Source of the DNA: Pigmentiphaga sp. NML030171
GTDB taxonomy: Bacteria > Pseudomonadota > Gammaproteobacteria > Burkholderiales > Burkholderiaceae_B
Direction: 5' to 3'
Assembly: GCF_002188635.1 (NCBI RefSeq)
Contig: NZ_NINX01000043.1
Coordinates: forward strand, 62,001-126,000
DNA: 64,000 nt
Shown here: positions 37,340-45,940 of the stretch, in pieces
Numbering within the stretch: the first letter of the stretch is position 1
How the letters are laid out: every line of letters starts with the position of its first letter
Translations under genes and position numbers: made by a program
The notes under the pieces: model-generated
Databases searched by the model: none
The model's input: only the letters and a program-made list of their open reading frames with translations
Told to the model about the DNA's origin: nothing

Positions 37340-38080
37340 ATGGACGACCAGACGAGCCTGCCCCCCGCCTCTTCTTCCCTTGCCGCGCAACGCGATCCGG
37401 ACCGCAACCTCGGATCCGCCGAGCGGCTGGGCTCGGCGGCCGGCGGATCATTGCTTCTACTCTGGGGCCTGCGCCGCGGCGGGCTGGCCGGCGACCTGGC
37501 CAGCGCCATCGCCGCCGGACTGCTGTGGCGCGCCGCCACGGGCGACTGTCCCGTCAAGCGCGCAGTCGCTCCCTCGCCCCTGGAACGGCGCATCGCGCGC
37601 GAACAGGGATGGCTGTCCGCCGCGGCGGCCACCCACGCCATCGTCATCGACCGCCCGCGCCAGGAAATCTACCGCTTCTGGCGGGACTTCTCGAACCTGC
37701 CCCGCTTCATGCGCCACATCGTCTCCATCGACGTCATCAACGACCGCCGGTCGCGCTGGACCGTCAAGGCGCCGCTGGGCCGGCTGGTCGAATGGATCGC
37801 CCACGTGGTCGACGACGTTCCGGGCGAACGCATCGCCTGGGAAGCCGAAGCCACCGCCGACGTGCCCAATCACGGCCAGGTCGAATTCCACGACGCGCCC
37901 GATAGCACCGGCACGGTGGTGACCGCGACGATCGCCTACCAGCCGCCGCTGGGCCAGGCGGGGCGGCTCCTGGCGCGCCTGTCGCGCGAGGAGCCCGCGC
38001 GCCAGATGGCCGAGGACCTGCGCGAGCTCAAGCGCTACCTGGAAGCGGGTGCGGCGGAGATTCCCCTGTCCCCGGTCTGA
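37340..38080 (+). CDS. SRPBCC family (polyketide cyclase/START-like) protein with N-terminal hydrophobic segment
   Basis: 246 aa. Residues about 20-50 form one or two hydrophobic glycine-rich segments (GSAAGGSLLLLWGLRRGGL), followed by a lipid-binding START-like domain starting HAIVIDRPRQEIYRFWRDFS, the hallmark opening of COQ10/SRPBCC proteins. It is often annotated as a cyclase/dehydrase. Start ATG 37340 (MDDQTSLPPA) has GGAGG five bases upstream; ATG 37328 is also in frame. Possible role in membrane lipid handling or stress; not known. Confidence 0.85.
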   Translation: MDDQTSLPPASSSLAAQRDPDRNLGSAERLGSAAGGSLLLLWGLRRGGLAGDLASAIAAGLLWRAATGDCPVKRAVAPSPLERRIAREQGWLSAAAATHAIVIDRPRQEIYRFWRDFSNLPRFMRHIVSIDVINDRRSRWTVKAPLGRLVEWIAHVVDDVPGERIAWEAEATADVPNHGQVEFHDAPDSTGTVVTATIAYQPPLGQAGRLLARLSREEPARQMAEDLRELKRYLEAGAAEIPLSPV

Positions 38081-38148
38081 TCCACGGGGTCGCTGCCGGA
38101 CGGACACAGGCCCGCGCCTCCCCCCCAGGACGAGCCTTCCGGCAGCTT

Positions 38149-38187
38149 GGCGGTCCTCGCCTTCATGGCTGGACCGCCTTCTTTTTG
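38149..38187 (+). terminator. Rho-independent terminator after the SRPBCC gene
   Basis: Stem GGCGGTCC / GGACCGCC with a 14-nt loop and a T-rich run (TTCTTTTT). A larger pair (GCTGCCGGA 38092-38100 with TCCGGCAGC 38138-38146) lies just upstream. The remainder of the gene-free stretch 38081-38406 shows no ORF with coding character. Confidence 0.65.
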
Positions 38188-38406
38188 CCCTTGCGCCGGG
38201 TCCGCGCGTTTCAGCGCCGTTTCACCCCTGGCATGTTGCTCCCGCCCAACCTATCGCTTTCCCTGGAAGATACAAAGCCGGGAGCCGCGCCGCGGACGGC
38301 TGCGGTATAACCTCGCCACGCATGCACGCGCATGCGCCGCCGGCCGGCCCCCCGGCTGGGCCACGAGCCCCGTCCCCGCCCGTCGGCCACTCTCCTTTCT
38401 ACACAG

Positions 38407-39423
38407 ATGGTCATCATGATGTTTACGCAACTCCAATCCAGCCGGCGCGCCACGCTCGCGCTGGCTGCCGCGCTGGCGACCGCCGGCGCGCTCTCCACCT
38501 CCTTTCCGGCCATGGCGGCCAATTACCCGGCCAAGCCCATCACCATCGTCGTCGCCTACGGCGCCGGCGGCGACACCGACGCCATGGCCCGCCTGTTCGG
38601 CGAAAAACTGACGCAGCGCCTGGGCCAGCCCGTGATCGTCGAGAACCGCGCCGGCGCGAGCGGCATCATCGGCAGCAACTACGTCGCGCGCGCCAAGCCG
38701 GACGGCTACACGCTGCTGCTGGCTCCCAGCACCTTCTCCATGGCCACCCACGTGGTCAAGACGAATTCGGCCGACACGTACAATCCCGCCCGCGACTTCG
38801 CTCCCATCACCCAGACCGCATCCCAGCCCCTGCTGCTGGTGGCCGGCCAGGCCTCGGGCTATACCTCGGTCGCCCAGGTCCTGAAGGATGCCAAGGCGGG
38901 CAAGGCGCTGACCTACGCCAGCCCCGGCTCGGGCTCGCCCATGCACATCCTGGGCGAGCTCTTCAACCAGGCCGCCGGCGTCAAGATCACCCACGTTCCC
39001 TACAAGGGCGTCGCCCCCGCCGTGAACGACCTGCTGGGCGGGCACGTGGCGCTGAGCTGGATGACCTACGGCCCGGTCGAACCGTATCTTGCCTCCGGCA
39101 AGATCCACATCCTGGCCAACGGCGCGGCGGAGCGCACCCCGCTCGCCCCGGACGCGCCGTCGATGGCCGAACTGGGATACAAGAACATCGACATCGCCGC
39201 CTGGCAGGGCCTGTACGCGCCCAAGGGCACGCCGGCCGAGGTCGTGCGCACGCTGAACGGGCACATGGCCGAAATCCTGAAAATGCCCGACGTGGTGGCC
39301 AAGATGCGCGTCTTCGGCGCCTTCGCCAAGGCCAGCACGCCCGAGGCCCTGGGCAAGCTGACCGCCGACGAATACGCGTTCTTCGGCAAGGTCGTCAAGG
39401 AATTCGGCATCCAGGCCGATTGA
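38407..39423 (+). CDS. Bug/TctC family periplasmic substrate-binding protein
   Basis: 338 aa from ATG 38407; in-frame ATGs at 38416 and 38419 give more usual signal-peptide lengths and none has a strong ribosome site. Signal peptide RRATLALAAALATAGALSTS then AMAANY. Receptor core YPAKPITIVVAYGAGGDTDAM, VIVENRAGASGIIGSNY, PDGYTLLLAP. No transport subunits adjacent; the next gene encodes an alpha/beta hydrolase 49 bp downstream, which could act on the same compound. Confidence 0.92.
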   Translation: MVIMMFTQLQSSRRATLALAAALATAGALSTSFPAMAANYPAKPITIVVAYGAGGDTDAMARLFGEKLTQRLGQPVIVENRAGASGIIGSNYVARAKPDGYTLLLAPSTFSMATHVVKTNSADTYNPARDFAPITQTASQPLLLVAGQASGYTSVAQVLKDAKAGKALTYASPGSGSPMHILGELFNQAAGVKITHVPYKGVAPAVNDLLGGHVALSWMTYGPVEPYLASGKIHILANGAAERTPLAPDAPSMAELGYKNIDIAAWQGLYAPKGTPAEVVRTLNGHMAEILKMPDVVAKMRVFGAFAKASTPEALGKLTADEYAFFGKVVKEFGIQAD

Positions 39424-39472
39424 CCGGCTTGCCCGCCCCATGCGGGAACCTCCGGCGGGTCCGGCGCTCGGA

Positions 39473-40336
39473 ATGAGCATGTGGATCCGCCGCCTTGCCG
39501 CCCTCGCCTGCGTGCTCGCGCTTGCCAGCGCGGGCTATGTCGCGCTCGACCGCTGGCAGCGCGGGATGATCTTCTCGGTCGAACTGGGCGAACGCTCGTG
39601 GTGGCGCGACCCGCCGGCCGGCACCCAGGTCTATGACCTGCCCCTGCCCGGCGGCGACACCCTGCGTGCCTGGTACTGGCGGCATCCGGATCCCGGCGCC
39701 CCCACGGTGCTGTATCTGCACGGCTCGCGCTGGAACCTGAACGGCAGCGCGTTCCGCATGGAGCATTGGGCGGGGCTGGGCTATTCGATGCTCGCCATCG
39801 ACTATCGCGGCTTCGGTGCCTCGTCGCCTCGCCTGCCGTCCCAGGCGAGCGTCAGGCAGGACGCCCAGGCAGCCCTGCGCGAACTGGCCCGGCTCCAGCC
39901 CGATCCCGCCCGCCGTTTCGTCTACGGCCACAGCCTGGGCGGCGCCATCGCGATCGACCTGATGGCCCGCCTCGACCCGCCGATACCGGTGGCCGGCCTG
40001 ATCGTCGAAGCGACCTTCACCAGTATCCGCGACATGATCGCCACCACGCGCTGGGCCGGCATCCCCGGCTTCGGCCTGCTGGTCACGCAGCCCTTCGATT
40101 CGCGCGACGCCATCGGCAAGCTGCGCACGCCGCTCCTGCTGCTGCACGGGACCGGGGACCGGGTCGTCCCGCCCGCCATGAGCGACGCGCTGCTGGCGGC
40201 GGCACGGCAATCGCCGCACAAGCGGCTGGTCTGGCTGGAAGGCGCCTCGCACTCCGGTACCAGCCGCAGCGGCGCCGCCTACGACGACGCCGTGCGCGGC
40301 TTCATCCGCTCGGTCCGGCAGGCTTATCCGGGCTGA
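39473..40336 (+). CDS. Alpha/beta hydrolase with N-terminal membrane anchor
   Basis: 287 aa. One hydrophobic N-terminal segment (RLAALACVLALASAGYVAL) is followed by an alpha/beta-hydrolase fold like the YfhR/BEM46 group: oxyanion region LYLHGSRWNLNGS, MLAIDYRGFGASS, and nucleophile Ser in the elbow GHSLGGAIAI. The acid and His lie near HGTGDRVVPP and GASHSG. Substrate unknown. Start ATG 39473 (MSMWIRR); ATG 39479 is an alternative. Confidence 0.87.
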   Translation: MSMWIRRLAALACVLALASAGYVALDRWQRGMIFSVELGERSWWRDPPAGTQVYDLPLPGGDTLRAWYWRHPDPGAPTVLYLHGSRWNLNGSAFRMEHWAGLGYSMLAIDYRGFGASSPRLPSQASVRQDAQAALRELARLQPDPARRFVYGHSLGGAIAIDLMARLDPPIPVAGLIVEATFTSIRDMIATTRWAGIPGFGLLVTQPFDSRDAIGKLRTPLLLLHGTGDRVVPPAMSDALLAAARQSPHKRLVWLEGASHSGTSRSGAAYDDAVRGFIRSVRQAYPG

Positions 40337-40337
40337 T

Positions 40338-40592
40338 TCATTCCAGTTCGACCGGGGCCTGGAACTGCCGTTCCAGGAACGCCACCGCACCCGCCCGGGC
40401 TTGCTCCGCGGAAGCGAAGACCTCGCTGTCCCGCATCAGCGGAAAACCCAGCACCCGCACCTGGAACCGGTAGCCGTCCTCGCCCGGCGAAGTATCGATC
40501 TCGAAATTGCGTTCATTGACCCAGCCTCTTGCCTGCAACGTCCAGTCTTCCACCTTCGACTCCTTGTGGCGGCATCCGCCGCCTTCATCCAT
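40338..40592 (-). CDS. Hypothetical protein, 84 aa
   Basis: Not recognised. Soluble, starts MDEGGGCRHKESKVEDW; the second half (YRFQVRVLGFPLM, SAEQARAGAVAFLERQF) looks like a small alpha/beta unit. The ATG lies 1 base past the chrA C-half stop codon (TGACATGG), implying co-translation with the chromate transporter genes. It converges on the hydrolase gene with 1 bp between stops. A function in chromate transport is not implied by anything in its sequence. Confidence 0.6.
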   Translation of the reverse strand: MDEGGGCRHKESKVEDWTLQARGWVNERNFEIDTSPGEDGYRFQVRVLGFPLMRDSEVFASAEQARAGAVAFLERQFQAPVELE

Positions 40593-40593
40593 G

Positions 40594-41121
40594 TCAACCC
40601 AGCGCCACCAGGAACACCAGGGCACCTATTCCCAGCATCAGGAACGGACTGAGCCTCGTGTACATCAGCGTCAGCGTCGAGGCGGCCGCCACGCCCCAGG
40701 CCCAGGCGCCGCCCTCGGCGGCGCGCAGCACGGTGCACGAAGCAGCCAGAACCATGCCCGCCGCCACCGGCACCAGGCCCGCCTCGATCGCGCGTATGCA
40801 CCGCGTGCCCTTGAACCGGGTCCACAGATGCGCCAGGGCGTACACCAGCAGCGAACTCGGAATGAAGATCGCGGCCGACGCCACCAGCGCGCCCGCCAGC
40901 CCCGCCGCCTGCCAGCCCACCAGCGTCACCAGCAGCGCGCCGGGACCGGGAATGATGCGCGACAGGGCATACAGGTCCATGAACTGCGGATTCGTCACCC
41001 AGCCATAGACGTCCACCGACTGGCGGTGGATGTCGGCCACGATGCTCTGCCCGCCGCCCACCGTCAGGAAGGACAGCGGAGCGAAGACCAGGACCACTTC
41101 CACCAGTTGCGCGAACCTCAT
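40594..41121 (-). CDS. Chromate transporter, C-terminal-type half
   Basis: 175-aa CHR-domain membrane protein: SFLTVGGGQSIVADIHRQSV, then SRIIPGPGALLVTLVGWQAAG with the PGP motif. Short-chain ChrA families work as pairs of single-domain proteins with opposite membrane orientation; the partner gene lies directly upstream. Start ATG 41121 (MRFAQLVEVV) overlaps the partner's stop by 4 bp. CHR proteins export chromate or import sulfate-like anions. Confidence 0.9.
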   Translation of the reverse strand: MRFAQLVEVVLVFAPLSFLTVGGGQSIVADIHRQSVDVYGWVTNPQFMDLYALSRIIPGPGALLVTLVGWQAAGLAGALVASAAIFIPSSLLVYALAHLWTRFKGTRCIRAIEAGLVPVAAGMVLAASCTVLRAAEGGAWAWGVAAASTLTLMYTRLSPFLMLGIGALVFLVALG

Positions 41122-41708
41122 GCCTGCCCGCCCGCGCGCAGGCGCAGATAGGCCAGCCCGATGGACAGCGGCGCCATCGCGCCGACCACCCACAGCAGGG
41201 GCAGCTTCAAAAGGAAGATCGCCACGAAGGTGACGACCATCACGGCCAGGGCGGGCAGACCCCGCGCGGCCCGGCGCGCCGCCCGCAGTCCCGTCTGCAG
41301 CGACAGCCCCACGGCCGCGGCCGCCACGCCGGCCAGCGCCAGGTGCACCGAGTCGGACTTCGCCATCGTCGCGAACGCGGCCACCACGACCAGCGCCAGC
41401 ACCATGGCGGGCACCACCAGCCCCAGCGCGCCGGCCAGCGCGCCCACGCCGCCCCGCAGCCGGAAACCGACCCAGATCGCCAGGTTGACCACGTTGACGC
41501 CCGGAAACGCCTGGGCCAGCGCGAGGCCGCTCAGGAACTCGGCCTCCGACAGCCAGTTCCGGCGCTGCACGAACTCCCGCAGCATCCAGCCGCTCAGCCC
41601 GCCGCCGAAGCTGGTCAGGCCGATCTTGGCGAAGGCAAGGAAGATCTGGAGCACGGAAGGAGGCGGGGAACCACTGTCGACGGAAACGGGCGGCAAGGTC
41701 TGGGGCAT
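41118..41708 (-). CDS. Chromate transporter, N-terminal-type half
   Basis: 196-aa CHR-domain protein with AFAKIGLTSFGGGLSGWMLREF and LALAQAFPGVNVVNLAIWVG; the usual PGP is PGV here. About six hydrophobic segments. It is first of a tightly overlapping set with the second half and an 84-aa protein, and starts at ATG 41708 (MPQTLPPVSV). Divergent from the beta-lactamase gene across about 140 bp. Confidence 0.9.
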   Translation of the reverse strand: MPQTLPPVSVDSGSPPPSVLQIFLAFAKIGLTSFGGGLSGWMLREFVQRRNWLSEAEFLSGLALAQAFPGVNVVNLAIWVGFRLRGGVGALAGALGLVVPAMVLALVVVAAFATMAKSDSVHLALAGVAAAAVGLSLQTGLRAARRAARGLPALAVMVVTFVAIFLLKLPLLWVVGAMAPLSIGLAYLRLRAGGQA

Positions 41709-41851
41709 GGCGGGCCTATCGCGGGAAGTACCGTCATATTACGGATCCGGGTTGTCGAATAGCTTAACGCCCGGACCGGTCCGCCACCGGAGGCTAGAAT
41801 ACGGCCCCGCCTTCGCGCGGGCAGCCATTCCCTGCCTAGGAGGAAACGTCC

Positions 41852-42766
41852 TTGACCACTCGCCGCTCGTTCCATGCCCTCGTCCTTTCCAGCCTCGCCT
41901 GCGGCGCACGCGGCGCCTGGGCCGGCCAGCCGGCGGGCACCCTGCCGGTCGCGGCGCGCAACGCCGCCCTGGACGAGCTGGCGCGCCTGGAGCGGCTGAT
42001 CGACGGGCGGCTGGGCGTGTGCATCGTCGATACCGCCTCCGGCGAGGAACTGGGCCGCCGCGCCGACGAACGCTTCCAGATGCTCAGCACCTTCAAGCTG
42101 CTGGCCGCCGGATTCGTGCTGGCCCGGCATGACCGGGGCGAAGATTCGCTGGACCGGCGGATCCGCTACACCCGGCAGGACCTGGTCAATTGGTCGCCCG
42201 TGACCGGGAAACACGTGGGCGATCGCGGCATGACCCTGGCCGAACTCTGCCATGCCACCATGACCACCAGCGACAACACCGCCGCCAATCTCATCCTGCG
42301 CAGCTTCGGCGGCCCGGAGGCGCTGACGCGTTTCATCCGGGGCCTGGGCGACGGCGTCACGCGCTGCGACCGCTACGAACCCGAGCTGAACGTGCCCCAT
42401 GCCACCGGCATGCTCGACACCACCACGCCCCACGCCATCACGCGCACGCTGGGCAGGCTGACGGTGGGCGAGGCCCTGTCGCCCGCGTCGCGCGAACGGC
42501 TGCAGGCATGGCTGGTCGGCAATACGACGGGCGACAAGCGGCTGCGCGCGGGCATACCGGCCGGCTGGCGCATCGGCGAGAAGACCGGCACCTACTCCAA
42601 GGTGGGCGCCAACGACATCGGGCTCGCCTGGCCGCCCGCACGGCCCGCGATCCTGATGTCGGTCTACGTCGCCAGCACGCGGGTATCGGACGAGGTCAAG
42701 GACCAGGTCATCGCCAAGGTGGCGGAACTGGCGGGGCGGCTCTACGGCCGGCCGGAAAACAGATAA
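41852..42766 (+). CDS. Class A beta-lactamase with Tat-like signal
   Basis: Serine beta-lactamase, 304 aa. All class A motifs are present: S79-T-F-K82, S140-D-N142, E176-P-E-L-N180 (general base Glu in the omega loop) and K244-T-G246. The N-terminus TTRRSFHALVLSSLACGARG has a twin-arginine pattern, suggesting folded export through Tat. Start is TTG 41852, 8 bases after a strong TAGGAGGAAA site; no ATG is near. No AmpR-type regulator is adjacent, so expression may be constitutive and low. Substrate range cannot be inferred. Confidence 0.92.
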   Translation: MTTRRSFHALVLSSLACGARGAWAGQPAGTLPVAARNAALDELARLERLIDGRLGVCIVDTASGEELGRRADERFQMLSTFKLLAAGFVLARHDRGEDSLDRRIRYTRQDLVNWSPVTGKHVGDRGMTLAELCHATMTTSDNTAANLILRSFGGPEALTRFIRGLGDGVTRCDRYEPELNVPHATGMLDTTTPHAITRTLGRLTVGEALSPASRERLQAWLVGNTTGDKRLRAGIPAGWRIGEKTGTYSKVGANDIGLAWPPARPAILMSVYVASTRVSDEVKDQVIAKVAELAGRLYGRPENR

Positions 42767-42847
42767 GCTAACTCGAATTCATTGGTTCCCCGCCCAGGGG
42801 GTGCATGCCTATAGTGGCGCCCTTCCCACGCCACGCTTTTCTTCATC

Positions 42848-43819
42848 ATGCATCTCCCGCGGCTCATCCCGCTGCTCGTCCCGTTCGCCGGCCTGATCGC
42901 GCCGGCAGCCGGACACGCGCAAACCTATCCCTCGAAACCCATACAGATCGTCGTCCCGGCGGCGCCGGGCGGTAGTCCCGACATTCTCGTGCGCCTGCTC
43001 GCGCCGTCCCTGGCCGCGCAACTGGGCCAGCCCATCACCATCGAGAACCGGCCCGGCGGCGCGGGCAACATCGCCTCGCAACACGTGGCGCGCGCCGCGC
43101 CGGACGGCTACACGCTGCTGTTGGCCACCGACATCATCTCGATCAACCAGTCGCTGTTCACCAAACTGCCGTTCGATGCGCGCACCAGTTTCGCGCCCAT
43201 CGTCCACGCCATCTCTTCGCCCCAGGTCTTCGCGGTGAACCCGGCCGTACCCGCGCGTAGCGTGCAGGAATTCCTGAAACTGGCGAAGGCCGCGCCAGGC
43301 AAGTATTCGCTTGCCTCGCCCGCCATCGGCACCACCGGCCAGCTGGGCGTGCTGCTGCTGCAAAGCCAGGCCGCCATCGAAGTCAAGCCGGTGGTCTACC
43401 GCAGCGCCCAGCCCGCGCTGACCGACGTGCTGGGCGCCCACGCCGATGGCATCATCGTCACCATCGCGCCCGCCCTGCCCTTCATCCGCGAAGGCCGGCT
43501 ACGCGCGCTGGCCGTCTCCACCGCCAGGCGTTCGGCCGCCCTGCCCGACGTGCCCACCTTCGCCGAACAGGGCCTGCCCGATTTCGTCTTCGACTCGTGG
43601 CAGGGTTTCGTGGCGCCGGCAGGCACCAGCCCCGAGATCATCGACCGGCTCAACCGCGCCTTCAATGCCGTCCTGCGGGAACCAGAGATCCGCAGGCAAT
43701 TGCAGGCCCAGGCCTTCGATCCGGCCGGCGGCTCTCCCGATGCGCTGCGCAAGGTGATCGACGACGGAATCGTCAACTGGGGCAAGGTCATCCGGGCTCA
43801 CGACATCCGCGTCGAGTAA
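42848..43819 (+). CDS. Bug/TctC family periplasmic substrate-binding protein
   Basis: 323 aa; signal peptide LIPLLVPFAGLIAPAAGHAQ; core YPSKPIQIVVPAAPGGSPDI, ITIENRPGGAGNIASQ, PDGYTLL. Start ATG 42848 (MHLPRLIPLL). It is followed 24 bp later by a DszB-like gene on the same strand, so a sulfur-containing or aromatic acid ligand is conceivable. No membrane subunits adjacent. Confidence 0.93.
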   Translation: MHLPRLIPLLVPFAGLIAPAAGHAQTYPSKPIQIVVPAAPGGSPDILVRLLAPSLAAQLGQPITIENRPGGAGNIASQHVARAAPDGYTLLLATDIISINQSLFTKLPFDARTSFAPIVHAISSPQVFAVNPAVPARSVQEFLKLAKAAPGKYSLASPAIGTTGQLGVLLLQSQAAIEVKPVVYRSAQPALTDVLGAHADGIIVTIAPALPFIREGRLRALAVSTARRSAALPDVPTFAEQGLPDFVFDSWQGFVAPAGTSPEIIDRLNRAFNAVLREPEIRRQLQAQAFDPAGGSPDALRKVIDDGIVNWGKVIRAHDIRVE

Positions 43820-43843
43820 CGCACCGCCGACAGGAGCAAGAAC

Positions 43844-44929
43844 ATGCCCAGCCCGGACATCTCCCGTATCGACCGCCTGTGGTACACCCGCTGCCCGGTG
43901 CCCAGCGCCTCGGGCATCGCCATCCACCACGGCTGGATCGATGCCGAATTCGCGCCGGACGGCATCGCCGTCTCGTCGCTGCGCGCCTCGCCCAGCCGGG
44001 CCGTGCGCGAATCGCATTTCAACCACCGCCAGGCCAACTCCTTCCGCCAGGGCGGCAACGCGCCACCCATCTGGTCGCGCTCGGAAGGCCAGGACGTCGT
44101 GGTCGTCGGCCTGACCTGGCTGCCCCAGTACCAGGCCATCCTGGCCCTGCCCGGCGCCGGCATCCGCGATGTCCGCGACCTGAAGGGCAAGCGCCTGGCG
44201 CTGCCGCGGCGGGTGAATGAAAAGATCGATTTCTGGCGCGCCTCGGCGCTGCAAGGCTATCTGCAGTCTCTGGCCGCGGCGGGCCTGGGCGCCGACGATG
44301 TCAGTTTCATCGATCTGCCGGTCGAGGCGCCGTACATAGGCGACCAGGCCGCCTCATCGTCCGGCCCGCTGTTCGACGCGCGCCAGACCGCCAGCCAGTC
44401 GCGGGCCGAGGCCTTGGCGCTGATCCGCGGCCAGGCCGATGCCCTGTACGTCTACGGCGCGCACGGTCCCGCCCTGCGCGAATTCCTCGGCGCCGACATC
44501 GTGGTCGACATCGGCCACCACGCCGACCGGCGGGTCGCCATCAACAACGGCACGCCCAACGTGCTGTCGGTCAGCGGCGAACTGGTACGCACCCGTCCTG
44601 ACCTGGTGGCGCGCTACCTCGCCCAGGTCCTGCGCGCCGCGCAGTGGGCGCGCGAGCACCGCGCCGAAGCGGCCGGCATCATCGCGCGCGAAGTGTCCGT
44701 GGTCGAGGAGTGGGTGCCGGCGGCGTTCGACGCCAGCCTGTATGAAAACCTCGAACCCAGCCTGGCCCCGGACCTGATCGAGGCACTGTCGATCCGCAAG
44801 GATTTTCTCCATCGCCACGGATTCATCCGCCACGATTTTTCCGTGGACGACTGGATCGATCCGGCGCCGCTCGCCCAGGCACGCGAACTGCTGCGCCGGA
44901 CCGAACCGCTGGCGGCCGCCGGGCGTTGA
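43844..44929 (+). CDS. DszB-like desulfinase / SsuA-fold enzyme
   Basis: 361 aa without a signal peptide, so cytoplasmic despite the periplasmic-binding-protein-like fold. It resembles 2'-hydroxybiphenyl-2-sulfinate desulfinase DszB along its length. The catalytic trio of DszB (Cys27, His60, Arg70, from memory) has exact counterparts: C17 in TRCPVPSASG, H58 in RESHFNHRQA and R68 in NSFRQGG, with the His-Arg spacing of 10 conserved. The later LVRTRPDLVARYL and AQWAREHRAEA also fit. Automatic annotation would probably call it an ABC substrate-binding protein. C-S bond cleavage of an aryl or alkyl sulfinate is a reasonable hypothesis; no dszA or dszC is nearby. Confidence 0.75.
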   Translation: MPSPDISRIDRLWYTRCPVPSASGIAIHHGWIDAEFAPDGIAVSSLRASPSRAVRESHFNHRQANSFRQGGNAPPIWSRSEGQDVVVVGLTWLPQYQAILALPGAGIRDVRDLKGKRLALPRRVNEKIDFWRASALQGYLQSLAAAGLGADDVSFIDLPVEAPYIGDQAASSSGPLFDARQTASQSRAEALALIRGQADALYVYGAHGPALREFLGADIVVDIGHHADRRVAINNGTPNVLSVSGELVRTRPDLVARYLAQVLRAAQWAREHRAEAAGIIAREVSVVEEWVPAAFDASLYENLEPSLAPDLIEALSIRKDFLHRHGFIRHDFSVDDWIDPAPLAQARELLRRTEPLAAAGR

Positions 44930-44937
44930 GGCCTTCG

Positions 44938-45918
44938 TCATCCGTGCGCGGCGGGTGACCGCGCGTGCGCGCGGTGCGCCAGCAGGGCCAGCATCACGTC
45001 CAGCATGGGCGTGTCCACGCCGGCCGACCGGGCCAGGTCCTGGACCGCGAATAGCTGGGCGTCCAACTCCAGCGGACGTCCGGCCAGCAGGTCCTGCAAC
45101 ATGGAGGGCGGATGCGGGTTCGATCCCGTGGCCGCCACCTGCCCCTCCAGGTCGAACGCCATGGCGACGCCATGGCGGGCCGCCACCGCGCACGCCTCCC
45201 GGGCCAGGCGGGCATACAGTTCGCGCGTGGCGGGATCCGCAAACAGGGCCGACGATGGCGAGTGGGTCAGGCTGGACAGCAGCGAACTGGGAACGTTGAG
45301 CAGGAGCTTGCCCCAGATCTCCCGGCCGATGTCCCCGGTGGCCGCCGCGCCCGGCAGCCCGCGCCGCATCAGCGCCACCACCTGCTCGAGCCGCGGCGAC
45401 AGCGCGCCGCCGGGCTCGCCCACCACGAAACTGCTGGCGCGCGAATTGTTGCGCACCACGCCGGGCGCGACGACCTCGTTGGGCGAACGGATCACGCAGC
45501 CCAGCGTCCGCGCCAGGCCCAGTTCGCGCGCCAGCGTGCCGTCGGGATCGAGCCTGGACGCGGAGGGAGCACCGCCGCGCAGGTTCGCCAGGTACCACCA
45601 CGGAATGCCGTTCACCGCGAAGACCACGGGCGTATCGGGTCCCAGCAGGGCCCGCATCGATGACGCGGCCGGCGGCAGACCGTGGGCCTTGAGCGTGGAG
45701 ATGACCAGATCCTGCGGCCCCAGGTCGGCGGGACGGTCGCTGGCCGCCACGCGCACGGTGAACTCGCCGTCGTGGCCGATGAGCCTCAGACCGTCGCGGC
45801 GTATGGCCGCCAGGTGCTCGCCGCGGGCGACGACCGACACGTCGACGCCAGCCCGGGCGAGATGAGCCGCCATGTATCCGCCCACCGCCCCGGCGCCGAA
45901 GATGCAAACCTTGTTCAT
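44938..45918 (-). CDS. Ketopantoate reductase family protein (PanE/ApbA)
   Basis: 326 aa with N-terminal NADPH motif CIFGAGAVGGYMAAHLARAG and the family segment VISTLKAHGLPPAA with the catalytic-type Lys, and an all-helical C-terminal domain with NVPSSLLSSLTHSP (Ser-rich active site). Several copies of PanE-like proteins occur per genome in this group, and those in catabolic operons reduce other 2-oxo acids. Here it is the last gene of the TauD/Bug/FMN oxidase/TctBA unit. Start ATG 45918 (MNKVCIFGAG). Confidence 0.9.
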   Translation of the reverse strand: MNKVCIFGAGAVGGYMAAHLARAGVDVSVVARGEHLAAIRRDGLRLIGHDGEFTVRVAASDRPADLGPQDLVISTLKAHGLPPAASSMRALLGPDTPVVFAVNGIPWWYLANLRGGAPSASRLDPDGTLARELGLARTLGCVIRSPNEVVAPGVVRNNSRASSFVVGEPGGALSPRLEQVVALMRRGLPGAAATGDIGREIWGKLLLNVPSSLLSSLTHSPSSALFADPATRELYARLAREACAVAARHGVAMAFDLEGQVAATGSNPHPPSMLQDLLAGRPLELDAQLFAVQDLARSAGVDTPMLDVMLALLAHRAHARSPAAHG

Positions 45919-45940
45919 GATGAAAAAGTATCCAGAGAAT

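Noticed and set aside
43844-44929. Call as an ordinary ABC substrate-binding lipoprotein or periplasmic protein
   Set aside because: No signal peptide and no ABC subunits nearby; the DszB catalytic residues are conserved with exact spacing.
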